Shown here piece by piece: positions 32,840 through 41,032 of a stretch of DNA of 64,000 nt (positions are counted from its first letter, which is position 1; each line of letters begins with the position of its first letter). Source of the DNA: Poseidonibacter parvus (GTDB lineage Bacteria > Campylobacterota > Campylobacteria > Campylobacterales > Arcobacteraceae); NCBI RefSeq assembly GCF_001956695.1, contig NZ_CP019070.1, forward strand, positions 2,294,001-2,358,000, written 5' to 3'. Under the pieces are notes generated by a model, which saw only the letters and a program-made list of their open reading frames with translations, was not told the origin of the DNA and searched no databases. The translations under genes were made by a program, and so were the position numbers.

Positions 32840-35719
32840 CCATTCATCATCATCTTTAGATGGTTTTGATTCAATTACTTTATTTTTAACTTCTTGTGTT
32901 CTCTTAACTGAAGAAGAAGTAGAAGATGACGCTTTAGGTAAAGTTACAGTTTTTGGCTCTGTAATCATTTTATTTTCTACATTTACATTAATAACATTAT
33001 CTCTTTTTATTTGATCAAGAGAAGCAAAAACTTTTTGTGTAGCTTTATCTAAATCACTTGAAAAGCTATTTAATTTTTCACTACTTGAATCACTCTTACA
33101 ATTTTCATCAATATAATCTTGAACATTAGAATGAACTAATTCATGACTTTCTTTTAAATTTTTCCAGTTTGTAGTTTGTGTAAACTCTTTAGAGTTTTGT
33201 TCTTGCTCAATAATCCATTTTCCTAAATCACACTCTGTTGGTTTAGTAACAGACCAAGCGTTTGTCGTTGTTCCTATTTTTTCGAAATTAATATTTTTAA
33301 ATTTAATATGGTCATTTTTTAATTTAGAAATTTTAAATACTAAATCAATATCTGAAATTTCATTTACACTTGACTCATTAAATTTTGCCCTATCTGCAAT
33401 TTTTAATAAATTCTCAGATAAACCAGAAACTTCATTTGCTAAAGAACTAATAGTTGTAGCAGAACTTGCATTTACTTGTGTTGCTTGGTCAAGTGCATTT
33501 ATTGCATCATTTATTTGAACAATACCACTTTCTTCTTCAACACTTGCAGTTGAAACATCTTCTATTAATTCAATTGTTTGATTTATTTTTTCATTAAGAC
33601 TTGTATATCCACCAATCATATCATTGGCAATTACTTTTCCTTCATTTGCTTTTGAAGTTGCAGCTTCAACAATTCCTTTAATCTCTTTTGCAGCTTCTGC
33701 TGATCTATTTGCAAGATTTCTCACTTCTTGTGCAACAACAGCAAAACCTTTTCCAGCTTCACCTGCAGTTGCTGCTTCAACAGCTGCATTTAAAGATAAA
33801 ATATTTGTTTGGAATGCAATTTGATCAATTACTGTAATTGCATCATTAATTGAATTAACTTGTGTATCAATATCTTCCATAGCCTGTGTAGTTTTAGATG
33901 CTAAACTTTGACCTTCAGAAGAAGAACTTTGTAAGTCATTTGCTAAAGAAGACATTTGTTGAACTTTTTGAACATTTGATTTAACGATTGATGTTACTTC
34001 TTCTAGTGCAGCTGCTGTTTCTTCTAAGGAAGCAGCTTGTTCATTTGCAGAACTAGATAATTTTTCAGCAGATGTTGATAAAACATTTGTATCATCATTT
34101 AGTTTTTTACCACTTGATACAATCATAGATAAGAATTCAGAAACAGCAATTCCAATTAATTTTGTACTTGAGTTAATAGAAGAAACAATTCCACTAACTT
34201 CATTTGCATTCGTAGTGTTGTCAACTGTAAAATCAGAACTACCATATCTTAAAAGTGTATTATTTAGTACCGTTAAACTTTCATTTGTTTTATCAATCAT
34301 TGTATTAATTGATTCTTTCAATTCTTGTATTTGCGGGTTATTTGAATTTTTTTCTACTTTATAAACATAGAATCCATTATTAACTTTTGAAATTACTTCA
34401 TCTACTTCATCAATTACAATAGCATCAGCAGCAACACCATCTTTTAGTTTTCGAACATAGCCATTAAAACTATCAACTAGTTTTCCTACCTCATCATTAG
34501 ATTTTTTCTCTATTTCATCAGTATTTGAATCTGGATTGCTCATTTCTTTTATAGCCATATTTAAATTAAGCAATGGTTTTATTATTGATTTATTAATAAA
34601 GAATGAATATATGATATAAACTAGTAATATTGCAATTAAAGAGAAAATAATAATACTCATAATAATTGCATTTATTTCATCATTAGTATTTTTTTTCATT
34701 AATGAAATATCAGCTTCAATATCATCTACATAAACTCCTGTACCAATTATCCAATCCCAAGCAGCGAATCTTTGTACATAAGAAAATTTCTTAACAGGAT
34801 TTTCAAACCCTGGTTTTGGCCACATATAAGTAACTAAACCACCTTTTGGTTCTTTATTTGTAACAACAGAAAATTCTTTAAATAGATATTTTCCGGCTTT
34901 GTCTTGTATATTTGACAAGTCTTTTCCATCTAAACTAGGTTTAATTGCATGCATAATCATTTTAGGATGAGAATCATTAATCCAGAAATATCCATCTTTA
35001 CCATATCTCATTTTACTAATAGTAAGTAAGGCTTCTTTTTTAATTTTTGCTGATACATCAGATACGTATTCACCTGTTCCAATTACCCAATTATAAGGCT
35101 TAAATAATTTTACAAATGAAACTTTTGCTTGTGGCTTTTCAAAATTTGGTTTAGGCCATACATAATCAACAAAACCCTCACCTTTTGATTTTGCTACATT
35201 TGCAAACTCATTAAATATTTTTTTTCCACCTTTATCTTTATAATCAATAAGATCTTTGCCATTTAATTGAGGCTTAATAGGATGCATTACAATTACTGCA
35301 TTTGTATCATTTATCCAAAAATATCCAGTATTACCATATCTACTCTCTTCAACTAAGGTTTTTAATCTAAACTTTAGAGCATCTTCGGATAATACATCTT
35401 TTAACTTTTCATATTCGGCTTCTAAAATCGAAAATAAAAAATTTGTTTGAGTTCTTAAATCATCTTGAACTTCAATTTTTATTTTTTCTATTTCTGTTCT
35501 TTTGTGATAAGCATCAACTGTCTTCATAGCTAAAGAGATATAGTTTTGTAACTCTTTTTCTTTTTTGGTGTAGGATTCTTCTTTATATCTTTCAATATTT
35601 TCATTTGAAAATTTATTAATTGAATATATTGAAGCAATTGCAATAGACAAAGATACAAAAACTATTGTAATAAGTGCTAAAACTAAAAGTTTTACTTTGA
35701 TAGAGATATTTGAAAACAT
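32828..35719 (-). CDS. Methyl-accepting chemotaxis protein: two Cache domains, HAMP, MCP, CZB, WESF tail
   Basis: The 963-residue receptor has a membrane helix (about 8-30), two tandem Cache_2-type sensor domains (about 85-210 and 215-335; each with a GYFWINDxxxxxxMHxIKP core and a W(V/I)IGTGxYV ending), a second membrane helix (about 350-375), a HAMP region, and the MCP signalling hairpin (QIAFQTNILSLNAAVEAATA). A C-terminal CZB zinc-binding domain (about 800-880) has a His, then ECDLGKW, then SHELVH. The final DDEWESF resembles the NWETF tether for CheR/CheB. Ligand unknown; Cache_2 domains often bind small carboxylates. Confidence 0.94.
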   Translation of the reverse strand: MFSNISIKVKLLVLALITIVFVSLSIAIASIYSINKFSNENIERYKEESYTKKEKELQNYISLAMKTVDAYHKRTEIEKIKIEVQDDLRTQTNFLFSILEAEYEKLKDVLSEDALKFRLKTLVEESRYGNTGYFWINDTNAVIVMHPIKPQLNGKDLIDYKDKGGKKIFNEFANVAKSKGEGFVDYVWPKPNFEKPQAKVSFVKLFKPYNWVIGTGEYVSDVSAKIKKEALLTISKMRYGKDGYFWINDSHPKMIMHAIKPSLDGKDLSNIQDKAGKYLFKEFSVVTNKEPKGGLVTYMWPKPGFENPVKKFSYVQRFAAWDWIIGTGVYVDDIEADISLMKKNTNDEINAIIMSIIIFSLIAILLVYIIYSFFINKSIIKPLLNLNMAIKEMSNPDSNTDEIEKKSNDEVGKLVDSFNGYVRKLKDGVAADAIVIDEVDEVISKVNNGFYVYKVEKNSNNPQIQELKESINTMIDKTNESLTVLNNTLLRYGSSDFTVDNTTNANEVSGIVSSINSSTKLIGIAVSEFLSMIVSSGKKLNDDTNVLSTSAEKLSSSANEQAASLEETAAALEEVTSIVKSNVQKVQQMSSLANDLQSSSSEGQSLASKTTQAMEDIDTQVNSINDAITVIDQIAFQTNILSLNAAVEAATAGEAGKGFAVVAQEVRNLANRSAEAAKEIKGIVEAATSKANEGKVIANDMIGGYTSLNEKINQTIELIEDVSTASVEEESGIVQINDAINALDQATQVNASSATTISSLANEVSGLSENLLKIADRAKFNESSVNEISDIDLVFKISKLKNDHIKFKNINFEKIGTTTNAWSVTKPTECDLGKWIIEQEQNSKEFTQTTNWKNLKESHELVHSNVQDYIDENCKSDSSSEKLNSFSSDLDKATQKVFASLDQIKRDNVINVNVENKMITEPKTVTLPKASSSTSSSVKRTQEVKNKVIESKPSKDDDEWESF

Positions 35720-35856
35720 GACACTCTCCGTTTTTTATTATTAAATTATCTATATGATAACTATTTTATCTTTAATTTAGCAAGCTGTTTTAATTATTAA
35801 TTTATTTTTAAAATTTTCTTTTAATAGTTTTCATTATGCATAAAGTATATCAAGGA

Positions 35857-37020
35857 CTATATATTCAAGAATATCTTATCAATATCCTCAATTATAGAAA
35901 TATCTAGTTTTTTATTATTTGCTTCATCTTTTAATATTAAGATAGCTTCATTATGAGTATGAATACTTCTATAATTTTTATTACTACATAAAGATGAATA
36001 TTTATTTAAAGTTGACAATAGTCTATCTTTAAAACTTAAATCTTTAGCTCCAAGTTTAAATGGATAACCACTACTATCTAAGCATTCTTGGACCTTACTT
36101 GAACATAATGCCATATCGTTAAACCCCATTATATTTGTTAATATTTTTTTATTAAAATATGGATAAGATTTGATTTCTTCATATTCATATATACTTAAAT
36201 TCTCATCTTTTTCTAAAATACTTGTAGGTATTAAAAGTTTTCCAATGTTACATAATGAAGCAGTAATCATAAAAATATATTTATCTTTATGGTCAAATTC
36301 ATAAAAATCGCACATTTTTTCACTGTTTTTAACTATTTTAGACTTATTGTCTACAATATTACAAAAGCTTTGTGTTATATTTAGAACTTCTTCAAAGTCT
36401 AATGCAGTAGTGAAATCATGTAAATTATTAAAAATAAAATATACAATATCATTTTCATTTTGGATATCAATCCAAAAATCAATACTTGAACTTATCTCAA
36501 TGAATAAATTTACTATTTTTTCATCAAATAAGATGTTAGAATTGTTCTTTACAAAAGTAATAATTTCATTTCTATTTTCAATACTTTTATTTGAAAAATC
36601 ATATTTTTCATCTATAAATTGAGTGAAGAAAAGTATTTGTGAAAAAAGTGGGATAGCATTTTCTTTTAATTCATAAATTCCTGAACCATCAAACTTCTCT
36701 CCTTGATATTTTAAAATATTAGATTTCTTTGATAAAAAAGGAAAATCTTTAATCTTTTCTTCACTTAATTCATAATAATCTTTATTTTTAATTTTTTGTT
36801 CATTTAAAGCAATATCATGACATAAAGAATAAGCACATAAATCAAACATTTCTTCTGGGTTAAATCCTAATCTTTGTCCCATTTTTAAAGATAAAAAAGC
36901 AACTCTTTTTGAATGATTTTGAGAAGTGTTATTGTGTTGTAATTCAATATTATCTAATAAGTGAGATGTTGATAATAAAAAGTTGTTTAAATTAAAAGCT
37001 AATTGTTTTTTCTTGTCCAT
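35857..37020 (-). CDS. Tandem degenerate HD-GYP protein
   Basis: The 387-residue protein seems to hold two HD-GYP-like halves. The first has H36 in NHSKRVAFLSLKMG, H68-D69 in LCHDIA, and DGSG at 111-114 where the GYP motif is expected (reads GSGIY). The second has CNIGKLLIP at 257-264, in which the HD pair is replaced by Cys-Asn, but keeps SSGYP at 317-320. HD-GYP domains hydrolyse cyclic di-GMP; neither half has a complete motif set, so a binding or scaffolding role is plausible. It lies between the chemoreceptor and an alpha/beta hydrolase, with no overlap to either. Confidence 0.75.
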   Translation of the reverse strand: MDKKKQLAFNLNNFLLSTSHLLDNIELQHNNTSQNHSKRVAFLSLKMGQRLGFNPEEMFDLCAYSLCHDIALNEQKIKNKDYYELSEEKIKDFPFLSKKSNILKYQGEKFDGSGIYELKENAIPLFSQILFFTQFIDEKYDFSNKSIENRNEIITFVKNNSNILFDEKIVNLFIEISSSIDFWIDIQNENDIVYFIFNNLHDFTTALDFEEVLNITQSFCNIVDNKSKIVKNSEKMCDFYEFDHKDKYIFMITASLCNIGKLLIPTSILEKDENLSIYEYEEIKSYPYFNKKILTNIMGFNDMALCSSKVQECLDSSGYPFKLGAKDLSFKDRLLSTLNKYSSLCSNKNYRSIHTHNEAILILKDEANNKKLDISIIEDIDKIFLNI

Positions 37021-37062
37021 TGATATTCCTATTTTTTTACTAAAATTTTATTTGAAGAGTTT

Positions 37063-37842
37063 TTACTCTTCAAATAATGATGAAATTGCTTCTATACTTT
37101 TATCAGTCATATCTAAATCAATATGTCCTGCATCTTTAACTTCAACTAGCTGTACATCAAGTCCTTGTGCTTTCATTTTTTTATAAAAATCTTTTGTAAC
37201 ACTTGGTTTTGATATCTCATCTTTTGTTCCATAAATCATAATAAATTTTGATTCTTTATTCATTTTAGTTAAGACGTCATTTGCAAGAAGATGTTTTTCA
37301 TTTGCATAATCAGGTCTTTCATATCTACCTGCTACTAATACAACATTTTTTAAAAGTTCAGGATTTAAACCAGCTAAAGATCCACTCATCATAGCTCCAG
37401 CTGAATGACCAACAATAGTGATTTCTTTACTTTCATATTTATCTTTTAAAGCAATTACTAATTTTTCTAAGAATTGAACATACTCTTTTGTAGCTGCTTG
37501 ATGATTATACTCTTTACTTCCAATTGATTTTAATTTATTTAAAGAAGAATCTGAATAACCTGGAAGTGCTACAGCAATTGTACTAATATCACTTGACATA
37601 TTTAAATTCTCAGCAAAAGGTGCATATCTACCTAATACATTACTTCCTTCATCCCATGTTCCATGAACAATTACGATTAACTTATCATTATCATCACCTT
37701 CAAACATTGCATAATTTATACATTCATTTCCAGCATAAATAAAACCTTCACCTTTTTGCTCACAATCTTGTTTACTTACATTTTTTGCAAATGAAAAAGA
37801 AGCTGTAACAACTAACAATAAAAATAAAACTTTTTTAAACAT
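37063..37842 (-). CDS. Exported alpha/beta hydrolase
   Basis: The 259-residue protein has a signal peptide (MFKKVLFLLLVVTASFSFA) and an alpha/beta hydrolase fold. IVIVHGTWDEGSNV forms the oxyanion-hole region, VGHSAGAM holds nucleophile S147, and the likely acid and base are D208 (YGTKDEIS) and H240 (DAGHIDLD). Two N-terminal cysteines (C27, C41) could form a disulfide in the periplasm. Substrate is unknown. It is divergent from the rhodanese/MBL gene. Confidence 0.88.
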   Translation of the reverse strand: MFKKVLFLLLVVTASFSFAKNVSKQDCEQKGEGFIYAGNECINYAMFEGDDNDKLIVIVHGTWDEGSNVLGRYAPFAENLNMSSDISTIAVALPGYSDSSLNKLKSIGSKEYNHQAATKEYVQFLEKLVIALKDKYESKEITIVGHSAGAMMSGSLAGLNPELLKNVVLVAGRYERPDYANEKHLLANDVLTKMNKESKFIMIYGTKDEISKPSVTKDFYKKMKAQGLDVQLVEVKDAGHIDLDMTDKSIEAISSLFEE

Positions 37843-37878
37843 TTTGATTCCTTTAATATGTATTTTAAATAATTCCTT

Positions 37879-37884
37879 TATAAT
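37879..37884 (+). promoter_or_regulatory. -10 element upstream of the rhodanese/MBL gene
   Basis: TATAAT lies 27 bases before a TTG start that is preceded by AGGAGAGG at 37901-37908. A divergent hydrolase gene starts at 37842. Confidence 0.5.
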
Positions 37885-37910
37885 AAAATATTATAACTTA
37901 AGGAGAGGTT

Positions 37911-39224
37911 TTGATAAAAAATAAATATGTAAAAACAATTGTACTTGGACTATTTGTTCTATTAAGTAATCTTAACGCATTAGATATTGCAAAAATGCAA
38001 GAAGAAGCAATAAAAGAAGTAAAAGTAATTTCAACACAGGATTTAGTTAAACTTTTAGAAAAAAAACCAAATACTAAAATAATCGACGTTAGATCTAGAG
38101 CTGAAATCAATAATCAAGGTGGTTATATTAAAGCTAATAAAGTAAGTAATATACAAAGAGGAGATTTAGAGTTTTTAATTTCTCAAGAAGTGAAAATTGA
38201 TGATACATTTGTTGTTCATTGTTTTAATGGAAACAAATCACTTTTTGCAGCTAAAAGATTAAAAGATTTAGGATATAAAAATGTTCTGTATTACAAAGAT
38301 AGTTTTAAAGTTTGGAAAGAAAAGAAACTTCCAATTTCATCTTTAGATAAATACCCACAATCACTTTTATATAATAAAATACAAGAAGTAGCAAAAGATG
38401 TTTATACTTCAATTGGAATTACAGCACCCTATGAGTACGAATCAACTGCACATAATAATAACTTAGGTTTTATTGTAGGAGAAGATTCTGTATTAGTATG
38501 GAATGCAAGTTCTTCTTATCTTTTAGCACAATCATTTCATAAAGAAATCAAAAAAATTACAAATAAGCCAGTTAAATATGTTGTCTTAGAAAACTCTCAA
38601 GGACATGCAATTTTAGGTTCAAATTATTGGAAAGAACAAGGTGCAAAAATTATTGCTCATGAAATTGTTGAAGATGAAATTGCAATAAAAGGGCAAAGAA
38701 TTTTTTCACGAATGCAAAGAGTTTTAAAAGATAAATTTGAAGGAACAAAAGTTGTAGAACCTGACGAATATTTTAAAGATAGTATGACTTTTGATTTAGG
38801 AAATAAAATTGTAGAAGCTAAATATCTAGGATATGCACATGAACACAGTGATATAATACTATGGCTTCCAAAAGAAAAAATTACATTCGCAGGTGATATT
38901 GCATTTAATAATAGATTATTACCAATATTTGAAATTACAGAAACTAAAAAATGGCTAGAAGCATGGGATAAATTTACAGCATTAAATGCTAAAATAGTTG
39001 TACCAGGTCATGGTGAAGTTACAAATATGCAAACAGTAACAAAATATACAAAAGATTACCTAGTTTATTTAAGAGAAAAAGTTGAAGAAATTTTAGATGA
39101 TGATGGTGGATTAAATGATGCCTATAATATTGATATGTCTGCATTTGAGCATTTAGACACATATAAAGAACTTGGCAAACAAAACATTGCTAGAGTTTTT
39201 AAACAAATGGAATTTGAAGAGTAA
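37911..39224 (+). CDS. Exported rhodanese fused to a degenerate metallo-beta-lactamase domain (SoxH-like)
   Basis: The 437-residue protein starts at TTG with a strong AGGAGAGG site. A signal peptide (about 1-23) is followed by a rhodanese domain (about 40-140, C104 in HCFNGNKS) and an MBL-fold domain (about 165-437). Of the MBL metal sites, AHEHSD (310-314), AGD (D329) and VPGHGE (H367) are present, but HxHxDH is replaced by SQGHAILG at 229-236. The MBL part resembles SoxH and quinohemoprotein-associated hydrolases. It lies next to the sox-associated genes, convergent with the DsrE-like gene, so a role in periplasmic sulfur metabolism is likely. Confidence 0.85.
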   Translation: MIKNKYVKTIVLGLFVLLSNLNALDIAKMQEEAIKEVKVISTQDLVKLLEKKPNTKIIDVRSRAEINNQGGYIKANKVSNIQRGDLEFLISQEVKIDDTFVVHCFNGNKSLFAAKRLKDLGYKNVLYYKDSFKVWKEKKLPISSLDKYPQSLLYNKIQEVAKDVYTSIGITAPYEYESTAHNNNLGFIVGEDSVLVWNASSSYLLAQSFHKEIKKITNKPVKYVVLENSQGHAILGSNYWKEQGAKIIAHEIVEDEIAIKGQRIFSRMQRVLKDKFEGTKVVEPDEYFKDSMTFDLGNKIVEAKYLGYAHEHSDIILWLPKEKITFAGDIAFNNRLLPIFEITETKKWLEAWDKFTALNAKIVVPGHGEVTNMQTVTKYTKDYLVYLREKVEEILDDDGGLNDAYNIDMSAFEHLDTYKELGKQNIARVFKQMEFEE

Positions 39225-39238
39225 AACCTCTTCAAATT
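39211..39238. terminator. Bidirectional terminator with stop codon in loop
   Basis: A perfect 11-base stem (AATTTGAAGAG / CTCTTCAAATT) encloses the loop TAAAAC, which contains the stop codon of the plus-strand gene. The following TTTT and the convergent gene layout support a shared terminator. Confidence 0.8.
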
Positions 39239-39676
39239 TTAATAAGCATTAACTCCAATATATCCATCAATTTGTTTTTCTACAAACTCAACAATTCCTG
39301 CTTGAACATATTCTAAATCATCAATAAAATCATCTTCTGTCCATTTCATACTTTCCATAGTATTTTTACAAGCAAAAAACTCTACATCATATTCCATAAG
39401 CGAACTTATTCTCGCTAATGTTGCTTTATCAAAATCTTTTTTTAAAGCTCTCATTCCATTTCCATAAGCTACAACAGCAACTTTTAGAGATTCTTCAGGA
39501 TACTCTTTTAAAATATTATAGATTGTTCCTAAATTATGATTTACTTTATCAAGTTCAGAATCATATATTTGGAAAACAACTTTTCTTGGCTCATCAAAAG
39601 AAGGCTGAGGGTTAGAAAAAGTTGATTCTCCATAAACAAAAACTGTAAAAAATAAAACTATTAATAAATTTTTCAT
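39239..39676 (-). CDS. Exported DsrE-family protein
   Basis: The 145-residue protein has a signal peptide (about 1-16) and a DsrE/DsrF-like fold: KVVFQIYDSELDKVNHNLGT, VAVVAYGNGMRALKK and a conserved Cys103 in FFACKNTM. DsrE-type proteins carry or reduce sulfur on such cysteines, although many exported members have no assigned function. It is the last gene of the minus-strand run behind soxB, 2 bases from the MOSC gene. Confidence 0.85.
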   Translation of the reverse strand: MKNLLIVLFFTVFVYGESTFSNPQPSFDEPRKVVFQIYDSELDKVNHNLGTIYNILKEYPEESLKVAVVAYGNGMRALKKDFDKATLARISSLMEYDVEFFACKNTMESMKWTEDDFIDDLEYVQAGIVEFVEKQIDGYIGVNAY

Positions 39677-39678
39677 TC

Positions 39679-40125
39679 TTATTCCTTTATATAAACTTCA
39701 TTTTCTTTTTTTATTATACCACTGCTAAGTATTTTACAATATAAACCTCTATGATCTTTTACTAAACTTGGTAATTCTTTTCCAAAAACGCTCAAGTGGT
39801 TACAAATAGTACAATTTTGAGTAATTTCTAATTTAACACTTCCTATTACAAAAACTGTACCAATTTTATATTCATGAGGATTAAAATCGAATAATATATT
39901 TTCTCCTAAACTTCCTAATTGTAAATCAATCTTATTTTCTTCTGCAATATTATATGCAACTGAACCTACAACCATCACAGACTTATCTTCATCTTTTCCT
40001 GCAAATTTGTCATCTTTAATTCCAAAACCATTAATAATGTCAAGCTCATTTACTTTAGGTCTAGGTAGTCCTGATGAGTCTTTTTTTGCACTAAATATTT
40101 CAATTACTTTCCCAATTTTTTTCAT
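39679..40125 (-). CDS. MOSC domain protein
   Basis: The 148-residue protein is a small stand-alone MOSC domain. It has FGIKDDKFAGKDEDKSVMVV, the typical LGSLGENILF, KIGTVFVIGSVKLEITQNCT with Cys residues at TICNHL, and DHRGLYCKILSSG. MOSC domains occur in molybdenum-cofactor sulfurases and as sulfur carriers with a conserved Cys. A link to the Mo-dependent SoxC is possible but not shown. It touches the cytochrome/thioredoxin gene directly. Confidence 0.85.
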   Translation of the reverse strand: MKKIGKVIEIFSAKKDSSGLPRPKVNELDIINGFGIKDDKFAGKDEDKSVMVVGSVAYNIAEENKIDLQLGSLGENILFDFNPHEYKIGTVFVIGSVKLEITQNCTICNHLSVFGKELPSLVKDHRGLYCKILSSGIIKKENEVYIKE

Positions 40126-40932
40126 TTATTTATTGTTTTCCTTTAATATTAATAAAAAATCTTTTTTATTCCATGAACCGGGATATTTGTTTTTTAATTT
40201 ACCATTATTTTCTAAAGCAAAAAAAGTGGGTGTCATACCTCTATATCCTTTTGCAAGGTTAAAAGGCAATTTAACATCTTCAATATCAATTTTTAAAAAG
40301 AGATAATCTTCATCTATTTTATTTTTTACTTCATTTAAAGACAAAACTTCTTTGTCCATCTTTTTACAAAAATGGCAAGTTTTAGATGTAGCATAAACTA
40401 GTATTTTTTTATTTTCTTTTTTTGCATCATTTAATAATTCAGCTTCATTATAATTTTTAGATAACACTCTAATCTCTTTTTTTGTATTCTTTAATCTTTC
40501 TTTTTTATAATTCATAAAATATATAGCTAAAGATGATAAATCTTCATCATTTAAATTATAATTATTTGAAAGTTTTTTATCATAATACTTTATAATTGAA
40601 GGTTCACAAATACTATTATTTAAATCAGGATTTGTAAGATAACTCTTTAAATATTCTTCTATCTCAATTTGTTGCATTTCTAAATCATTATTATCACCTA
40701 TATGCTTTGGACTATCAATTATTGCATAAGCAAGCATATTCTCAGTTGGATATTTTAGATTTAAAAGTTTATTTTCTTTTTCAAAAAAGTTTGTTTTTAA
40801 TGTTTTCATATCAATAAATTTTCCATGACATGAAGAGCATTTTTGTAAAAATATTTTTTCACCATCTTTAAAGTTTGCGTTTAAAGATGAAATAAATGTT
40901 ATAAAAATTAGTAGTAAAGCTTTTTTAAGCAA
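40126..40932 (-). CDS. Periplasmic cytochrome c - thioredoxin fusion (SoxW-like)
   Basis: The 268-residue protein starts at TTG (AAGGAA six bases before it) with a signal peptide of about 19 residues. A class I cytochrome c domain follows with CSSCH at 32-36. After a helical linker, a thioredoxin-like domain has CHFC at 186-189 and the cis-proline motif GMTPTFF. Thioredoxin-like SoxW proteins support Sox reactions by keeping SoxY reduced; a covalent heme domain would add an electron outlet. The fusion is read within one continuous frame. It lies behind soxB, separated by two large hairpins. Confidence 0.85.
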   Translation of the reverse strand: MLKKALLLIFITFISSLNANFKDGEKIFLQKCSSCHGKFIDMKTLKTNFFEKENKLLNLKYPTENMLAYAIIDSPKHIGDNNDLEMQQIEIEEYLKSYLTNPDLNNSICEPSIIKYYDKKLSNNYNLNDEDLSSLAIYFMNYKKERLKNTKKEIRVLSKNYNEAELLNDAKKENKKILVYATSKTCHFCKKMDKEVLSLNEVKNKIDEDYLFLKIDIEDVKLPFNLAKGYRGMTPTFFALENNGKLKNKYPGSWNKKDFLLILKENNK

Positions 40933-40945
40933 TTAGTATTCCTTT

Positions 40946-40990
40946 TTTCAATTTAATAAATGGTTTTTATAACCACTTATTAAATTGAAA
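40946..40990 (-). repeat. 20-base hairpin before the cytochrome-thioredoxin gene
   Basis: Arms TTTCAATTTAATAA and TTATTAAATTGAAA (14 bases) continue after one mismatch with TGGTT/AACCA around a 5-base loop. The element lies between the soxB terminator-like hairpin and the ribosome binding site of the next gene. Confidence 0.7.
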
Positions 40991-40991
40991 G

Positions 40992-41018
40992 AAGTATAAA
41001 GATTTAATCTTTATACTT
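40992..41018 (-). terminator. Hairpin behind soxB
   Basis: A 13-base palindrome (AAGTATAAAGATT / AATCTTTATACTT) lies 15 bases beyond the soxB stop codon and abuts the 20-base hairpin at 40946-40990. The T-run on the minus strand is short, so it may attenuate rather than stop. Confidence 0.6.
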
Positions 41019-41032
41019 TTTCATTTTGAATA

